From an uncultured Clostridia bacterium (lineage in GTDB: Bacteria; Bacillota; Clostridia; Oscillospirales; Acutalibacteraceae), in the NCBI GenBank assembly GCA_937907605.1, contig CALCYI010000020.1:46475-110474 (forward strand): DNA of 64,000 nt, written 5' to 3'. The translations under genes and the position numbers were made by a program. The notes under the pieces are model-generated. The model ran no database searches. It worked only from the letters and a program-made list of their open reading frames with translations, and was not told where the DNA came from. Shown here in pieces: positions 26,566-36,298 of the stretch; the stretch's first letter is position 1; each line of letters starts with the position of its first letter.

Positions 26566-27861
26566 ATGAAATATTTTAAAATATTAATATCGCTTCTTCT
26601 CGTTTGCTTGCTATTTTCGGGCTGCGGTTTTAAATTCGCAAGCTCGATTGATGATTTGATTTCTCCGCTGTCTCCCTTTGGTGACAACGCCGATATTAAA
26701 AACGCGCTTGACGAATATGCAAAGGGCGGCTATTCGCTTAAAACTCCTAATGCGGGTAAATATATTACTTCGTACAGCTTTTTTGACCTTGACGGTGATA
26801 AAACTGACGAGGCGGTATCCTTTTATGAGCCAAACGACGACCTCGGTACTATAAATATGGCTGTAATAAAAAAGGAAGGCAAGGAGTGGAGCGTAATTGA
26901 GAATATCAAGGGTGAGGGTACGGATATTCATTCAATTGAATTTTCTGATTTAACTCATAATGGGAAAAACGAGCTTATTGTCTGCTGGGACGTTATCAGT
27001 AACTCTACGAGCCACGAGCTTACGGTTTACGCCTTTAATCCCGATAATAAGAAAAAGCTTAAGAAAATAGGAACAAGCGTTTCGGTAAACAACTATCTTG
27101 CCGTTGATTTGCTCGGCGATAATGAAAACCAGCTTCTTATGTTTGAGTTTGATAACGGTAATTCATCTGCGAGGGCAGAGCTTTATTCATATGACGGCGG
27201 CGACCGGCAGCTGCTCGGCGAAACTAAGCTCGATTCCCATATTACAGGCTATGAAACGATACAGACGGAACGGCTTGACGGTAATATAAGGGTATATGCC
27301 GACGCGCTCGGAAGCGACGGCGCGTCAATGCTTACCGAGCTCATTTACTGGTCTGATAATTACGGAACTATCATATCGCCGTTTTACAGCTATGATACGG
27401 GACTAACGAGCGACACAACGCGTACAGTCCTGCTTAACTGCCTTGATATTGATTCAAACGGGAGAATTGACATCCCGACTGACTATGAAATGAGCAAGCT
27501 GCCTAAAAAGGTAAAAGCGGTTGACTGGAGGATATATAAAAATTATGCTTTAATACATACCGCATATTCCTTATATGCCGAAAATGAATGTTATACCTTG
27601 CTTATTCCAGATGAGATAATTGATAATGTCAAGGTAAACTATAACGACAAAAGCGGCGAGCTTAGCGTTATTAACAAAAAAACCGATAAAACCGTATTTA
27701 CGGTGATGTCCGTGCTTAAGGCGTCATACACCGAGGACAAATACCCGGGCTTCGTTTACGTAACGGAGGGCGGAGGCTACGGCTTCCTTGCAAAGCAGGG
27801 TAACGATGACGAGCTTAAAATATCCTTTGACGATATTGAAAGCTATATCAAACCGATTTAG
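26566..27861 (+). CDS. lipoprotein of unknown function
   Basis: A 431-residue exported lipoprotein. The signal ends in LLFSGC, a lipobox with the cysteine at residue 20. The mature part has FG-GAP/VCBS-like segments such as FFDLDGDKTDEAV and SDLTHNGKNELIV, which in related proteins form calcium-binding propeller blades. It lies 29 bases upstream of a response regulator and histidine kinase, so it may be an outer sensor or a target of that system; this is inference from position. Confidence 0.78.
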   Translation: MKYFKILISLLLVCLLFSGCGFKFASSIDDLISPLSPFGDNADIKNALDEYAKGGYSLKTPNAGKYITSYSFFDLDGDKTDEAVSFYEPNDDLGTINMAVIKKEGKEWSVIENIKGEGTDIHSIEFSDLTHNGKNELIVCWDVISNSTSHELTVYAFNPDNKKKLKKIGTSVSVNNYLAVDLLGDNENQLLMFEFDNGNSSARAELYSYDGGDRQLLGETKLDSHITGYETIQTERLDGNIRVYADALGSDGASMLTELIYWSDNYGTIISPFYSYDTGLTSDTTRTVLLNCLDIDSNGRIDIPTDYEMSKLPKKVKAVDWRIYKNYALIHTAYSLYAENECYTLLIPDEIIDNVKVNYNDKSGELSVINKKTDKTVFTVMSVLKASYTEDKYPGFVYVTEGGGYGFLAKQGNDDELKISFDDIESYIKPI

Positions 27862-27890
27862 TAAATTAAATCTTCTTAGGAGGAGTAAAT

Positions 27891-28604
27891 ATGAGAAAAG
27901 TACTTGTTGCTGAGGACGAAGATTCCATCCGCGAATTTATAGTTATTAATTTAACGCGCAGCGGATATGAGGTTGAACAGGCTGAAAACGGAGCAATTGC
28001 GCTCAAAAAGTTCAAGGAGGAGCCCGAAAGCTTTGATGTTGCAATTCTTGATATAATGATGCCCGAGCTTGACGGACTTACCGTATGTAAGGAGCTGAGA
28101 GCAGTATCAAACGATTTGGGTATTATTATGCTCAGCGCTAAGACTCAGGAAATGGATAAGGTTACGGGGCTTCTCGTCGGTGCAGACGACTACGTTACTA
28201 AGCCGTTTTCACCGAGCGAGCTTATGGCAAGGGTCGACGCTGTTTACCGCAGGGTAGAAATGATGCGCGGTAACCGTAAGAGCGACGATTCAAGCGACAG
28301 CATTGTGCTTGACGAATTTGAGCTTAACCTCAGAAACAGAACGTTAACCAAAAACGGACAGAGTATTGAGCTCACTCAGGTTGAATTTCAGATAGTTGAG
28401 TTCTTCTTTAAGAATCCCAACGCAGCGCTCTCAAGAACAGATATTTTAAAGCAGGTATGGGGCGAAAACTATTTTGGCGACGAAAAGATTGTTGACGTTA
28501 ACATAAGAAGACTCCGTATGAAAATCGAGGACAATCCGTCAAACCCGACGAAGCTTGTAACAATCTGGGGACTCGGTTATAAGTGGATTACCGAAGTACA
28601 GTAA
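27891..28604 (+). CDS. OmpR/PhoB-family response regulator
   Basis: A 237-residue regulator. The receiver domain (about 1-120) has the acidic pocket EDE near residue 8, the phosphoacceptor D54 in LDIMMP, and the conserved lysine in TKPFS. The winged-helix domain (about 135-235) has the family ending VWGLGYKW-like segment (IWGLGYKWI). It would be phosphorylated by the kinase encoded three bases downstream. A strong TAGGAGGAG site precedes the ATG. Confidence 0.95.
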   Translation: MRKVLVAEDEDSIREFIVINLTRSGYEVEQAENGAIALKKFKEEPESFDVAILDIMMPELDGLTVCKELRAVSNDLGIIMLSAKTQEMDKVTGLLVGADDYVTKPFSPSELMARVDAVYRRVEMMRGNRKSDDSSDSIVLDEFELNLRNRTLTKNGQSIELTQVEFQIVEFFFKNPNAALSRTDILKQVWGENYFGDEKIVDVNIRRLRMKIEDNPSNPTKLVTIWGLGYKWITEVQ

Positions 28605-28607
28605 TAT

Positions 28608-30176
28608 ATGCTTGATTTAAAAGAGTTGAAGAATAAGATAGTCAGCTTACCCGATAAGCTGGACGTTGAAAAAATTAATAAGCTTCTGTCTTCACTTCCT
28701 CTTCTTTCAAGATTACCCGAAATAAAGCTTACTAAGGTTGAAGGAATAACTAAGCGCTGGCTTACAAATATTATCGGTGTAATAGCATTAATATTTGTTG
28801 TAGTATTCATTATCGGCAGTATAGGTATTAAAACTTATTACTATAATACCGCTGAGAACGTTATAAACTCAGGCGTTTCGCCCTCTGCAATTACATACTT
28901 CAAGAATAATCTCAACAAGGGCTATTCGCTTGAAGCCTGCGCCGCCGATTACGTTGACTCGTACAGGTATAAGGATAAGACTACGATGTGGATTATCAAT
29001 AACGACGGCGACGTAATCCTTTCCTCAAACGGCTTTGCAATTGAAAAGCAGAAGATGCCCGACTATGTTGAGGCTATGGCTGACAGCAGCAGGATTGCAA
29101 AATATGTTGGCAGGATTGAAAACGGCGAAAAGATAATGGCTGTTACAAAGGCTATTACGGATTCCGATAACGTTGAAATCGGCGCAATAAGGGTAATGAC
29201 GAATATTGAGCAGGTTGACCGTCAGGTGTTCACGCTTTGCTTTATAATTGCGCTTGTTTTAATAGTCGTTATGGGTACGATTATTTATTCAAACAGGTTT
29301 TTTATCCGCTCAATTATTAAGCCCGTTAAGGAGATTAACGAGGCAACTAAGCTGATTGCACAGGGCAATCTTGACGTCAGGATTGAAAAGCAGTATAACG
29401 ATGAAATCGGCGATTTGAGCGACAGCATTAACGTTATGGCAACCGAGATTGCGGCGGCGGATAAGATGAAAAATGATTTTATCTCCACCATTTCGCACGA
29501 GCTCAGGACTCCACTTACGTCTATTAAGGGCTGGGGCGAAACTCTGACCGTCGGCAATCATGGCAATGTTGACGAGCTCACACAGAGAGGGCTTCACGTA
29601 ATTGTTAACGAGGCGTCAAGGCTTGAAGGCTTTGTTGAGGAGCTGCTTGATTTCTCAAGGCTCCAGAGCGGACGAATGAACTTAAGGCTTATGAAAACCG
29701 ACATATTCGCGGAGCTTATGGAAACGTTGTTTACCTTTACGGAAAGGGCAATGCGTGAGGGATACAGCGTTAAGTATAACATCCCTGACGTGAATTCGGT
29801 TGCAAATGCCGACCCTAACCGACTTAAGCAGGTGTTTATGAACATTCTTGATAACGCGCTTAAGTATTCAAGACCTCCATCAACGATTTTCGTTAAAGCG
29901 GAGTATGTTAGACAGGATAATAAGGATTTTGCTAAGATTGCGATCATAGACCAGGGCTGCGGCATATCCGCTGAGGATTTACCTCACGTTAAGGAGAAAT
30001 TCTATAAAGCTAATATGAGCGTAAGGGGTTCTGGAATCGGTCTTGCAGTAACAAATGAAATAGTTAATCTTCACGGCGGAAGTCTTGATATAGACAGCGT
30101 AGAGGGAAAGGGTACTATGGTTACCATTCTACTGCCCGTCGAAGAAGTAGAAAATAATCAGGAGAACAGAAAGTAA
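28608..30176 (+). CDS. sensor histidine kinase with HAMP domain
   Basis: A 522-residue membrane kinase. Helices lie at about residues 51-73 and 208-228 and flank an outer sensor domain of about 135 residues. HAMP follows (KPVKEINEATKLIAQGNLDV), then HisKA with the phosphorylated H297 in ISHELRTP, and an ATPase domain with a D.G.G. motif and GSGIGLAV. It has about 50 residues ahead of the first helix, longer than usual. Its signal is unknown. Partner of the adjacent response regulator. Confidence 0.94.
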   Translation: MLDLKELKNKIVSLPDKLDVEKINKLLSSLPLLSRLPEIKLTKVEGITKRWLTNIIGVIALIFVVVFIIGSIGIKTYYYNTAENVINSGVSPSAITYFKNNLNKGYSLEACAADYVDSYRYKDKTTMWIINNDGDVILSSNGFAIEKQKMPDYVEAMADSSRIAKYVGRIENGEKIMAVTKAITDSDNVEIGAIRVMTNIEQVDRQVFTLCFIIALVLIVVMGTIIYSNRFFIRSIIKPVKEINEATKLIAQGNLDVRIEKQYNDEIGDLSDSINVMATEIAAADKMKNDFISTISHELRTPLTSIKGWGETLTVGNHGNVDELTQRGLHVIVNEASRLEGFVEELLDFSRLQSGRMNLRLMKTDIFAELMETLFTFTERAMREGYSVKYNIPDVNSVANADPNRLKQVFMNILDNALKYSRPPSTIFVKAEYVRQDNKDFAKIAIIDQGCGISAEDLPHVKEKFYKANMSVRGSGIGLAVTNEIVNLHGGSLDIDSVEGKGTMVTILLPVEEVENNQENRK

Positions 30177-30178
30177 AT

Positions 30179-31150
30179 ATGCCTGAAAAAACACATAAGA
30201 CCTCGGTAGGAGGTCAAGCGCTTATTGAGGGCGTTATGATGCGCGGTCCCAAGGGTATGGCTACCGCGGTACGTAAGCCCGACAAAACAATAGATATTAA
30301 ATACCACGAGGTTAAACGCCTCGGCGATAAAAACAAGCTTTTTAACCTTCCTCTTTTTAGAGGTATAGTTGCTTTTATCGAGTCAATGATAACGGGCTAT
30401 AAATGCCTTATGTACTCAGCCGAGGTTTCGGGTATGGAGGAAATCGAGGACGCGGAGATGTCGAAGGCTGAAAAGTGGCTTAACGACAAGCTCGGCGATA
30501 AGCTGATGAGTATAGTAACGGGAATAGCCTCAATACTTGGCTTTGCGCTTGCATTTCTGATTTTCTTTTATCTTCCCGTATTTATTTTCAATAGGGTTAA
30601 TAAGCTTGCGGGCGGTACGCTTACCGCATGGCAGGGTACCTTTGAGGGTATGCTTAAAATAATAATCTTTGTAATTTATATGCTGCTTGTATCGCAGATG
30701 AAGGATATTAAGCGAGTGTTTAAATATCACGGTGCTGAGCATAAGTCGATTTGCTGCTATGAAAAGGGAATGGAGCTAACAGTAGAGAACGTTAAAAAGT
30801 GCACCCGTTTCCACCCGAGGTGCGGGACCTCGTTTATGTTCGTGATGCTTATTCTAAGCATAGTAGTTGTAACACTGCTTTCTTTGGTAGTACCTGCGGG
30901 CTTAAAGGCTAATACAGTCCTGTGGACAATTATCAAGCTTCCTCTAATCCCGATTATTATGGGGCTCGGATATGAGTTTATAAGATATGCGGGACGGCAC
31001 GACAATATACTCGTTACAATTCTATCAGCGCCTGGACTGTGGATGCAGAGGATTACTACTAAAGAGCCCGAGGATGATATAATCGAGTGCGGCATAGAAG
31101 CGCTTAAGGCGGTTATAACCGAAAACCCCGAGGACGACGAGATAAAGTAA
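30179..31150 (+). CDS. DUF1385 membrane protein (YqhQ-like)
   Basis: A 323-residue protein with the DUF1385 opening TSVGGQALIEGVMMRGP, several membrane helices, and the conserved YHGAEHKSICCYE and CTRFHPRCGTSF motifs rich in His and Cys, which suggest metal binding. The function is unproven. In clostridia it commonly sits directly upstream of prmC, as here, where stop and start overlap (TAATG). Confidence 0.92.
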   Translation: MPEKTHKTSVGGQALIEGVMMRGPKGMATAVRKPDKTIDIKYHEVKRLGDKNKLFNLPLFRGIVAFIESMITGYKCLMYSAEVSGMEEIEDAEMSKAEKWLNDKLGDKLMSIVTGIASILGFALAFLIFFYLPVFIFNRVNKLAGGTLTAWQGTFEGMLKIIIFVIYMLLVSQMKDIKRVFKYHGAEHKSICCYEKGMELTVENVKKCTRFHPRCGTSFMFVMLILSIVVVTLLSLVVPAGLKANTVLWTIIKLPLIPIIMGLGYEFIRYAGRHDNILVTILSAPGLWMQRITTKEPEDDIIECGIEALKAVITENPEDDEIK

Positions 31151-31968
31151 TGAATTTAAAGGAAGCATATAGCTACAGCAAGCTGTTTCTCAGCGGAAAC
31201 AAGGTTGATGAAGCGGAGTTTAAAGCGCTGTGTGTCTGCTGTCACTTAGCAGGAATTAAAAACAGCGAATATGCGCTTCACACCGAGGAGGATATAATTC
31301 CTTCACGCCTTGCAAAGCTTTTGTGGAGACTTAAGGAGGGCGAGCCGCTCCAGTACGTTATCGGCAAGTGGGATTTTTATGAGAGCGAGTTTTACGTAGG
31401 TAAAGGAGTTCTCATACCGCGTCCGGAAACGGAGGAGCTTGTTGAGCGCTGCTTTAATTATGCTAAGGATATTAACGCGCCCGTTATCTACGATTTATGC
31501 GCAGGCAGCGGCTGTATCGGCATAAGCCTTGCTAAAAAGCTTACCAATTCGACGGTTTACTGTATAGAAAAAAGCAAGGACGCCTTTACTTATCTTGAAA
31601 AAAACAGCAGGAGCGTATCTAACGTTATTCCGATAAATGCGGATATTAACACAGATATTGAGCTTCCCGAGGCTGATATAATTATTTCAAATCCGCCGTA
31701 TATTAAAACCGACGACTTGTCGTCGCTTCAAAGAGAGGTTAAATACGAGCCCGATATGGCGCTTGACGGCGGTGCGGACGGACTTGATTTTTACCGTATT
31801 ATCGATGATAAATGGTATGATAAAATGAAAAATAACGCTCTGCTTTTCCTTGAGATCGGAAACGAGCAGGGGAAGGATATTAAAGAAATCCTTACTAATT
31901 TCAGAGATATTGAAGTTATTAAGGATATGTACGGCAATGACAGAATGGTAGTTGCTAAAAGACGGTGA
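31150..31968 (+). CDS. prmC: release factor glutamine methyltransferase PrmC
   Basis: A 272-residue SAM-dependent methyltransferase that methylates the GGQ glutamine of peptide release factors. It has the helical N-terminal substrate domain, the SAM-binding DLCAGSGCIGIS and the catalytic NPPYI motif. Length and motifs are standard. Confidence 0.95.
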   Translation: MNLKEAYSYSKLFLSGNKVDEAEFKALCVCCHLAGIKNSEYALHTEEDIIPSRLAKLLWRLKEGEPLQYVIGKWDFYESEFYVGKGVLIPRPETEELVERCFNYAKDINAPVIYDLCAGSGCIGISLAKKLTNSTVYCIEKSKDAFTYLEKNSRSVSNVIPINADINTDIELPEADIIISNPPYIKTDDLSSLQREVKYEPDMALDGGADGLDFYRIIDDKWYDKMKNNALLFLEIGNEQGKDIKEILTNFRDIEVIKDMYGNDRMVVAKRR

Positions 31969-31972
31969 TTTA

Positions 31973-32635
31973 ATGGTAACACTACTTCATTTATTAAGAG
32001 ACGGCGACTTTCAGGGCGCGATTATATTCGTGCTCTCGGGCTGCTTTGTAGTATTTGTATGCTCGCCCATACACGAGCTTTCACACGGCTGGGTTGCGTA
32101 TAAGCTCGGCGATAATACCGCAAAGAATCAGGGCAGGCTGACCTTTAATCCGATAGCTCATATTGATTTAATCGGTATGATAATGATACTCGTTTTCGGC
32201 TTCGGATATGCAAAGCCCGTGCCCGTTAATATGCGCAACTTTAAGAACCCCAAAAGCGGCATGGCGCTTACCGCGCTTGCGGGTCCGCTTTCAAACCTGA
32301 TTCTTGCGTTTCTAAGCGTATTTATTTACTACGCTATTCCGTCCTATAACGAGGGTATACTTAGCTATATCGCTATGTTTTTCTGGTATTCGGCGGTTAT
32401 TAACGTATCCCTTGCAGGCTTTAACCTGCTTCCGATTCCTCCGCTTGACGGGTCAAAAATACTTGCGGGAATTCTTCCTAACAAGGCTTATTATAAATAT
32501 ATGCAGTATGAACGCTACGCGATGATTGCGCTTCTCGTTCTGCTCTTTACGGGAATTATTGATAAATATCTTGATATCGTTATTAACGCTCTTATGTTTG
32601 TGATTTCAATTATCCCCGCACTTATATTCGGATAA
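31973..32635 (+). CDS. site-2-protease-family (M50) membrane metalloprotease
   Basis: A 220-residue membrane protein with the zinc-binding HELSH in its first third and the second conserved motif NLLPIPPLDGSK near the end. It lacks a PDZ domain, as in the short SpoIVFB/YwhC group. It likely cuts membrane-embedded substrates. I chose the ATG at 31973 with GGTGAT ahead; an alternative TTG 21 bases upstream overlaps prmC. Confidence 0.88.
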   Translation: MVTLLHLLRDGDFQGAIIFVLSGCFVVFVCSPIHELSHGWVAYKLGDNTAKNQGRLTFNPIAHIDLIGMIMILVFGFGYAKPVPVNMRNFKNPKSGMALTALAGPLSNLILAFLSVFIYYAIPSYNEGILSYIAMFFWYSAVINVSLAGFNLLPIPPLDGSKILAGILPNKAYYKYMQYERYAMIALLVLLFTGIIDKYLDIVINALMFVISIIPALIFG

Positions 32636-32646
32636 AGGTAATTTAT

Positions 32647-33393
32647 ATGGATATAACTTATAAACTTGAGGTTTTCGAGGGACCTATGGATTTGCTCCTT
32701 CACCTCATAAGTAAGCATAAACTGAATATTAACGATATTCCAATAGTCGAGCTCGTTAATCAGTATCTTGACTACGTTAAGCAGATGCAGGACGCTGACT
32801 TTGACGTTGCGGGCGACTTTCTTGAAATGGCTGCAAGGCTTATTTATATCAAGACTGTCTCCCTGCTTCCGAAGCACGAGGAAGCGGAAAAGCTTAAGCA
32901 GGAGCTTACGGGCGAGCTTATCGAATACCGCGACTGTAAGCTTATGGCTGAAAAGCTTTCTAAGCAGACCAACGGCTTCGGTCGCTTTGTAAGAGAGCCC
33001 GAGGGCGGCTGGGTTAATTACGATTACGAGCGCTTCCACGAGGGCGACGAGCTTTTGAACGCATACATAAACGTTGCGGGTAAGGCAATGCGTAAGCTTC
33101 CGCCTCCGATAGATTCGTTCAGAGTAATCGTAGCAAAGAAATTCGTTAACGTAGCAACCAAGGTTAGAACGGTAATGCGTAAGCTCTGGAGCGGGAAAAA
33201 GGTGAGCTTTTTATCGCTGTTTGAGGGCGCTCAGTCCAAAAGCGATTTGGTAGCAACCTTCCTTGCGGTGCTTGAGCTTGCAAAGACAAAAAAAATTACC
33301 ATCGGCGGCGATATGGTAAATCCGCAGATACAGATGGTAAATGAAACGAAAAACGACAATATTGAGGATAACGAGGTAGAGTTTAGTGAGTAA
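32647..33393 (+). CDS. scpA: segregation and condensation protein A
   Basis: A 248-residue kleisin subunit of the SMC-ScpAB complex. The N-terminal signature FEGPMDLLLHLI and the winged-helix C-terminal part (KSDLVATFLAVLELAKTKKI) are intact. It acts in chromosome compaction and segregation. It overlaps scpB by eight bases. Confidence 0.96.
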   Translation: MDITYKLEVFEGPMDLLLHLISKHKLNINDIPIVELVNQYLDYVKQMQDADFDVAGDFLEMAARLIYIKTVSLLPKHEEAEKLKQELTGELIEYRDCKLMAEKLSKQTNGFGRFVREPEGGWVNYDYERFHEGDELLNAYINVAGKAMRKLPPPIDSFRVIVAKKFVNVATKVRTVMRKLWSGKKVSFLSLFEGAQSKSDLVATFLAVLELAKTKKITIGGDMVNPQIQMVNETKNDNIEDNEVEFSE

Positions 33394-34006
33394 AACAGAT
33401 AATTTAATATCCGCACTTGAGGCAATGCTTTTTGCGGCAGGAGATCCTGTTGAGGCTTCCAAGCTCTCCGAGGTGCTCGATATAGATGAGGAAACTATAC
33501 ATAAAATGCTTGGCCATTTAAGCGCTATGTACGACGAGCGTGATTCGGGCTTAATGCTTATAAAGATTGACAGTAAATATCAGCTTTGCACGAGAGAGCA
33601 GTACAGCGAGGAGGTAAGAAAGCTTCTTGAAATTAAGAAGAATACTCCGCTTTCAAACGCTGCCTTTGAGGTGCTTGCTATCGTAGCATATAATAAGACG
33701 GTTACGCGCGCTTTTATTGAACAGGTTAGGGGCGTTGACTGTTCAGCACCTATTTCATCTCTCGTTCAAAAGGGACTTATTGAGGAAAAGGGCAGGCTTG
33801 ATTTGCCGGGCAGACCGCTAATTTACGGCACAACCGACAGGTTTTTAAGGTGCTTTTCGCTCAATTCCCTTGAGGATTTGCCCGAGCTTCCCAAGACCGA
33901 GGAAATAGAAAATCTTACTAAGGACGACACGCAAACATCTCTTTTTGACAGCGACGAAAAGCTCCTTATTCCAAAAGAGGACGGCGAAGGAAGTGACGGG
34001 GAATAG
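33386..34006 (+). CDS. scpB: segregation and condensation protein B
   Basis: A 206-residue winged-helix protein that pairs with ScpA, with AMLFAAGDPVE at the start and the family segment LSNAAFEVLAIVAY. The start is GTG inside the scpA end, with GAGGTAGAG ahead. The acidic tail after about residue 170 is variable in the family. Confidence 0.95.
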   Translation: MSKTDNLISALEAMLFAAGDPVEASKLSEVLDIDEETIHKMLGHLSAMYDERDSGLMLIKIDSKYQLCTREQYSEEVRKLLEIKKNTPLSNAAFEVLAIVAYNKTVTRAFIEQVRGVDCSAPISSLVQKGLIEEKGRLDLPGRPLIYGTTDRFLRCFSLNSLEDLPELPKTEEIENLTKDDTQTSLFDSDEKLLIPKEDGEGSDGE

Positions 34007-34795
34007 ATGAAAGTATTTTTAATAATTCTTGCCGTTCTTGCTGTTATAATTATTGCTATCCTTTCTATAAAGGCTGAGCTCACCGTTATATTTGATAACG
34101 GCTGGACTTCAAAGGTCAGAATACTTTTTTATGAAAAGGATATTAAGCTGTCCCGGCTTCTTTCATTTCTTGTAGCGCCTGATAAAGCGGGTAAGGAAGC
34201 CGCGGAAAAAACTAAACAGCAAAAAGAGGAAAAGAAAAATGAAAAAGAAAAGCCTGCCGATGAAGGACTACCTGATAGTACTGAGCTTCAAGCTGACGAC
34301 AGTCCTGCTCAGGAAGCTTCGCTTGAGGCTGAAAAACAGGAAAGCGGCGAAGAAAAGTTAATAGATAATGAAAAGGAAGAGCCTTCAAAGCCTCCTAAGA
34401 AAAACCCTATTCAGAAGATTATGGACGAGGACGGCGTAGTAGGAATACTCCTTTTTGCCTCAAATCTTTTACAGACGGTTAATACTGCGGGCGTAACCTT
34501 AATTAAAGGTTTGCATATTTACTCGCTTTATGTTAAAATGATTATTGGCGGGGGTAATCCTGCCGACATCGGCGAAAAGTACGGCTCAATATGCGGCTGG
34601 TACTATCCGCTTAAGGGGATTATACTTAATCAGATGAAGGTCGATATGTACGACGATTTGATTATTCCCGATTTTATCGCTCCGAGGAGCGAATATGAAT
34701 TTCAGTTTATCGGCTCAATAAGCGTAGGACTGCTTTTAAAGGTCGGATTAAAAGCCGGTAAGACCTTCTTAGTTAATTATTTTAAGAACAGATAA
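34007..34795 (+). CDS. DUF2953 protein
   Basis: A 262-residue protein with one N-terminal membrane helix, a long charged central linker rich in E and K (about residues 65-130), and a C-terminal DUF2953 domain (YGSICGWYYPLKGIIL). Its neighbour ytfJ is the usual partner, and the pair is linked to sporulation or germination in spore formers. The exact role is unknown. It abuts scpB with no gap. Confidence 0.82.
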   Translation: MKVFLIILAVLAVIIIAILSIKAELTVIFDNGWTSKVRILFYEKDIKLSRLLSFLVAPDKAGKEAAEKTKQQKEEKKNEKEKPADEGLPDSTELQADDSPAQEASLEAEKQESGEEKLIDNEKEEPSKPPKKNPIQKIMDEDGVVGILLFASNLLQTVNTAGVTLIKGLHIYSLYVKMIIGGGNPADIGEKYGSICGWYYPLKGIILNQMKVDMYDDLIIPDFIAPRSEYEFQFIGSISVGLLLKVGLKAGKTFLVNYFKNR

Positions 34796-34814
34796 ATTTA
34801 AAGGAGAGATAGTT

Positions 34815-35201
34815 ATGAAAGAAACTCCGGTTAACAGAATTATGGAAAGCACCCTTCAGAAGATGAAGGAAATGGTTGATGTATCAACCATCATCGGCGA
34901 CCCGATACAGACCGGCGACACGACGCTTATTCCCGTATCCAAGGTACAGTACGGCTTTACCTCAGGCGGTACAGACCTTCCCTCAAAGCAGGGTAGCGAG
35001 CTTTTCGGCGGCGCCGGTGGCGGCGGTATCTCGATTACGCCCGTTGCGTTTATCGTTATTCAGGACGGTAAAACGCGAATGATGCAGATTAATAATTACA
35101 CTTCATCTGCAGACCGCGCAATCGCTATGATTCCCGAGCTTGTTGATAAGCTTACCGAGCTTATCGGAGCTAAGGGCGAGGAAGAGAAGCCCGCTGAATA
35201 A
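34815..35201 (+). CDS. ytfJ: sporulation protein YtfJ (GerW family)
   Basis: A 128-residue protein with the GerW/YtfJ features: the IIGDPIQTGDTTLIPVSKV opening, a glycine-rich GGAGGGG loop and ITPVAFIVI. In Bacillus it is a forespore protein needed for efficient germination. Strong ribosome binding site (AAGGAGAG). Confidence 0.93.
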   Translation: MKETPVNRIMESTLQKMKEMVDVSTIIGDPIQTGDTTLIPVSKVQYGFTSGGTDLPSKQGSELFGGAGGGGISITPVAFIVIQDGKTRMMQINNYTSSADRAIAMIPELVDKLTELIGAKGEEEKPAE

Positions 35202-35216
35202 TTAATATATAATTTA

Positions 35217-35247
35217 ATCACCTGCATATTATTGTGTGGGTGATTAT
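35217..35247 (+). promoter_or_regulatory. hairpin over the start region of the S11 peptidase gene
   Basis: AATCACC at 35217-35223 pairs with GGTGATT at 35239-35245. The right arm carries the ribosome binding site for the TTG start at 35249. It could act as a weak terminator after ytfJ or limit translation of the next gene. Confidence 0.4.
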
Positions 35248-35248
35248 T

Positions 35249-36298
35249 TTGTTTAAACGGTTTGCGACCTTTTTGTTAGTTCTTGCTTTTGCTCTGTCTT
35301 TTACAAATTACAGCGCATATTCAAAAACTCCTGAACTAAGCGCCGAATCTGCGATAGTAATTGACTTGTCGACTATTTCCGTGCTCTATGAGAAAAACGC
35401 TTATCTTGAGCGTCCTATGGCCTCTACAACTAAGATTATGACCTGCGTTATAGCCTGTGAGAGCGGAAAGCTGAACGATACCGTTAAGATTACCCGCGAG
35501 ATGCTTTATAATACCGAGGGCACGTCGCTTTATCTTAAAGAGGGCGATACAATCACGCTTAATGACTTGGTAATCGGCGCAATGCTCGCTTCGGGTAACG
35601 ACTGCGCAAACGCAATTGCGTTTTATCTCTCGGGCGGCATTGAGAATTTCTGTGCGCTGATGAACGAAAAGGCGAAAGAGCTGGGCATGACGCAGACTTA
35701 TTTCGCTACGCCGTCAGGGCTTGATATGAATAACCACCATTCCTCAGCATACGATATGGCGCTTCTTGCTTCATATGCAATGAGAAATGAGACCTTTGTA
35801 AAAATTGCAGGTATGACCTCGTGCTCAATAACGGTAAGCGGCGTAAAAAAGACGGTTAATAATCATAATAAGCTGCTTAAGCTCAGTGAGAATTTTACAG
35901 GAGTAAAAACGGGCTTTACCAAGAAAGCGGGCAGGTGCCTTATCAGCGCATATAAGTATTCGGATAATACGATTATAACTGTAACGCTTAATGCTCCTGA
36001 CGACTGGAACGACCATATTAAGCTCGTCGAATATGCAAAAAGTAAATACAGCAAATATGAGGATAAAGGCGCTTTATATATTGACTGCGTAGGCGCTGAG
36101 AAGCAGGAGGTTAAGTGCGGATATTCGTATTCGGTATATACTCTCGAAAAGCCTTGGGTTAAGCTTTGCTACTACCCGTTTTTATATGCACCCGTAAAGG
36201 CGGGAGATACCGTCGGATATGCAGAAATAATGAGTACGAATTCTAAATTAATGCGCGTCGAAATTAAGGCGCAAGAGGATATAAATTATGGCAAGTAA
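35249..36298 (+). CDS. D-alanyl-D-alanine carboxypeptidase (peptidase S11)
   Basis: A 349-residue penicillin-binding enzyme that trims the pentapeptide of peptidoglycan. It has a signal peptide, the catalytic S59-x-x-K62 in ASTTKIM, the SGNDC motif and KTG in VKTGF. The C-terminal part fits DacB/DacF of spore formers. I chose a TTG start because it follows GGTGAT by five bases and gives a good signal peptide; a GTG 15 bases upstream is the alternative. Confidence 0.9.
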   Translation: MFKRFATFLLVLAFALSFTNYSAYSKTPELSAESAIVIDLSTISVLYEKNAYLERPMASTTKIMTCVIACESGKLNDTVKITREMLYNTEGTSLYLKEGDTITLNDLVIGAMLASGNDCANAIAFYLSGGIENFCALMNEKAKELGMTQTYFATPSGLDMNNHHSSAYDMALLASYAMRNETFVKIAGMTSCSITVSGVKKTVNNHNKLLKLSENFTGVKTGFTKKAGRCLISAYKYSDNTIITVTLNAPDDWNDHIKLVEYAKSKYSKYEDKGALYIDCVGAEKQEVKCGYSYSVYTLEKPWVKLCYYPFLYAPVKAGDTVGYAEIMSTNSKLMRVEIKAQEDINYGK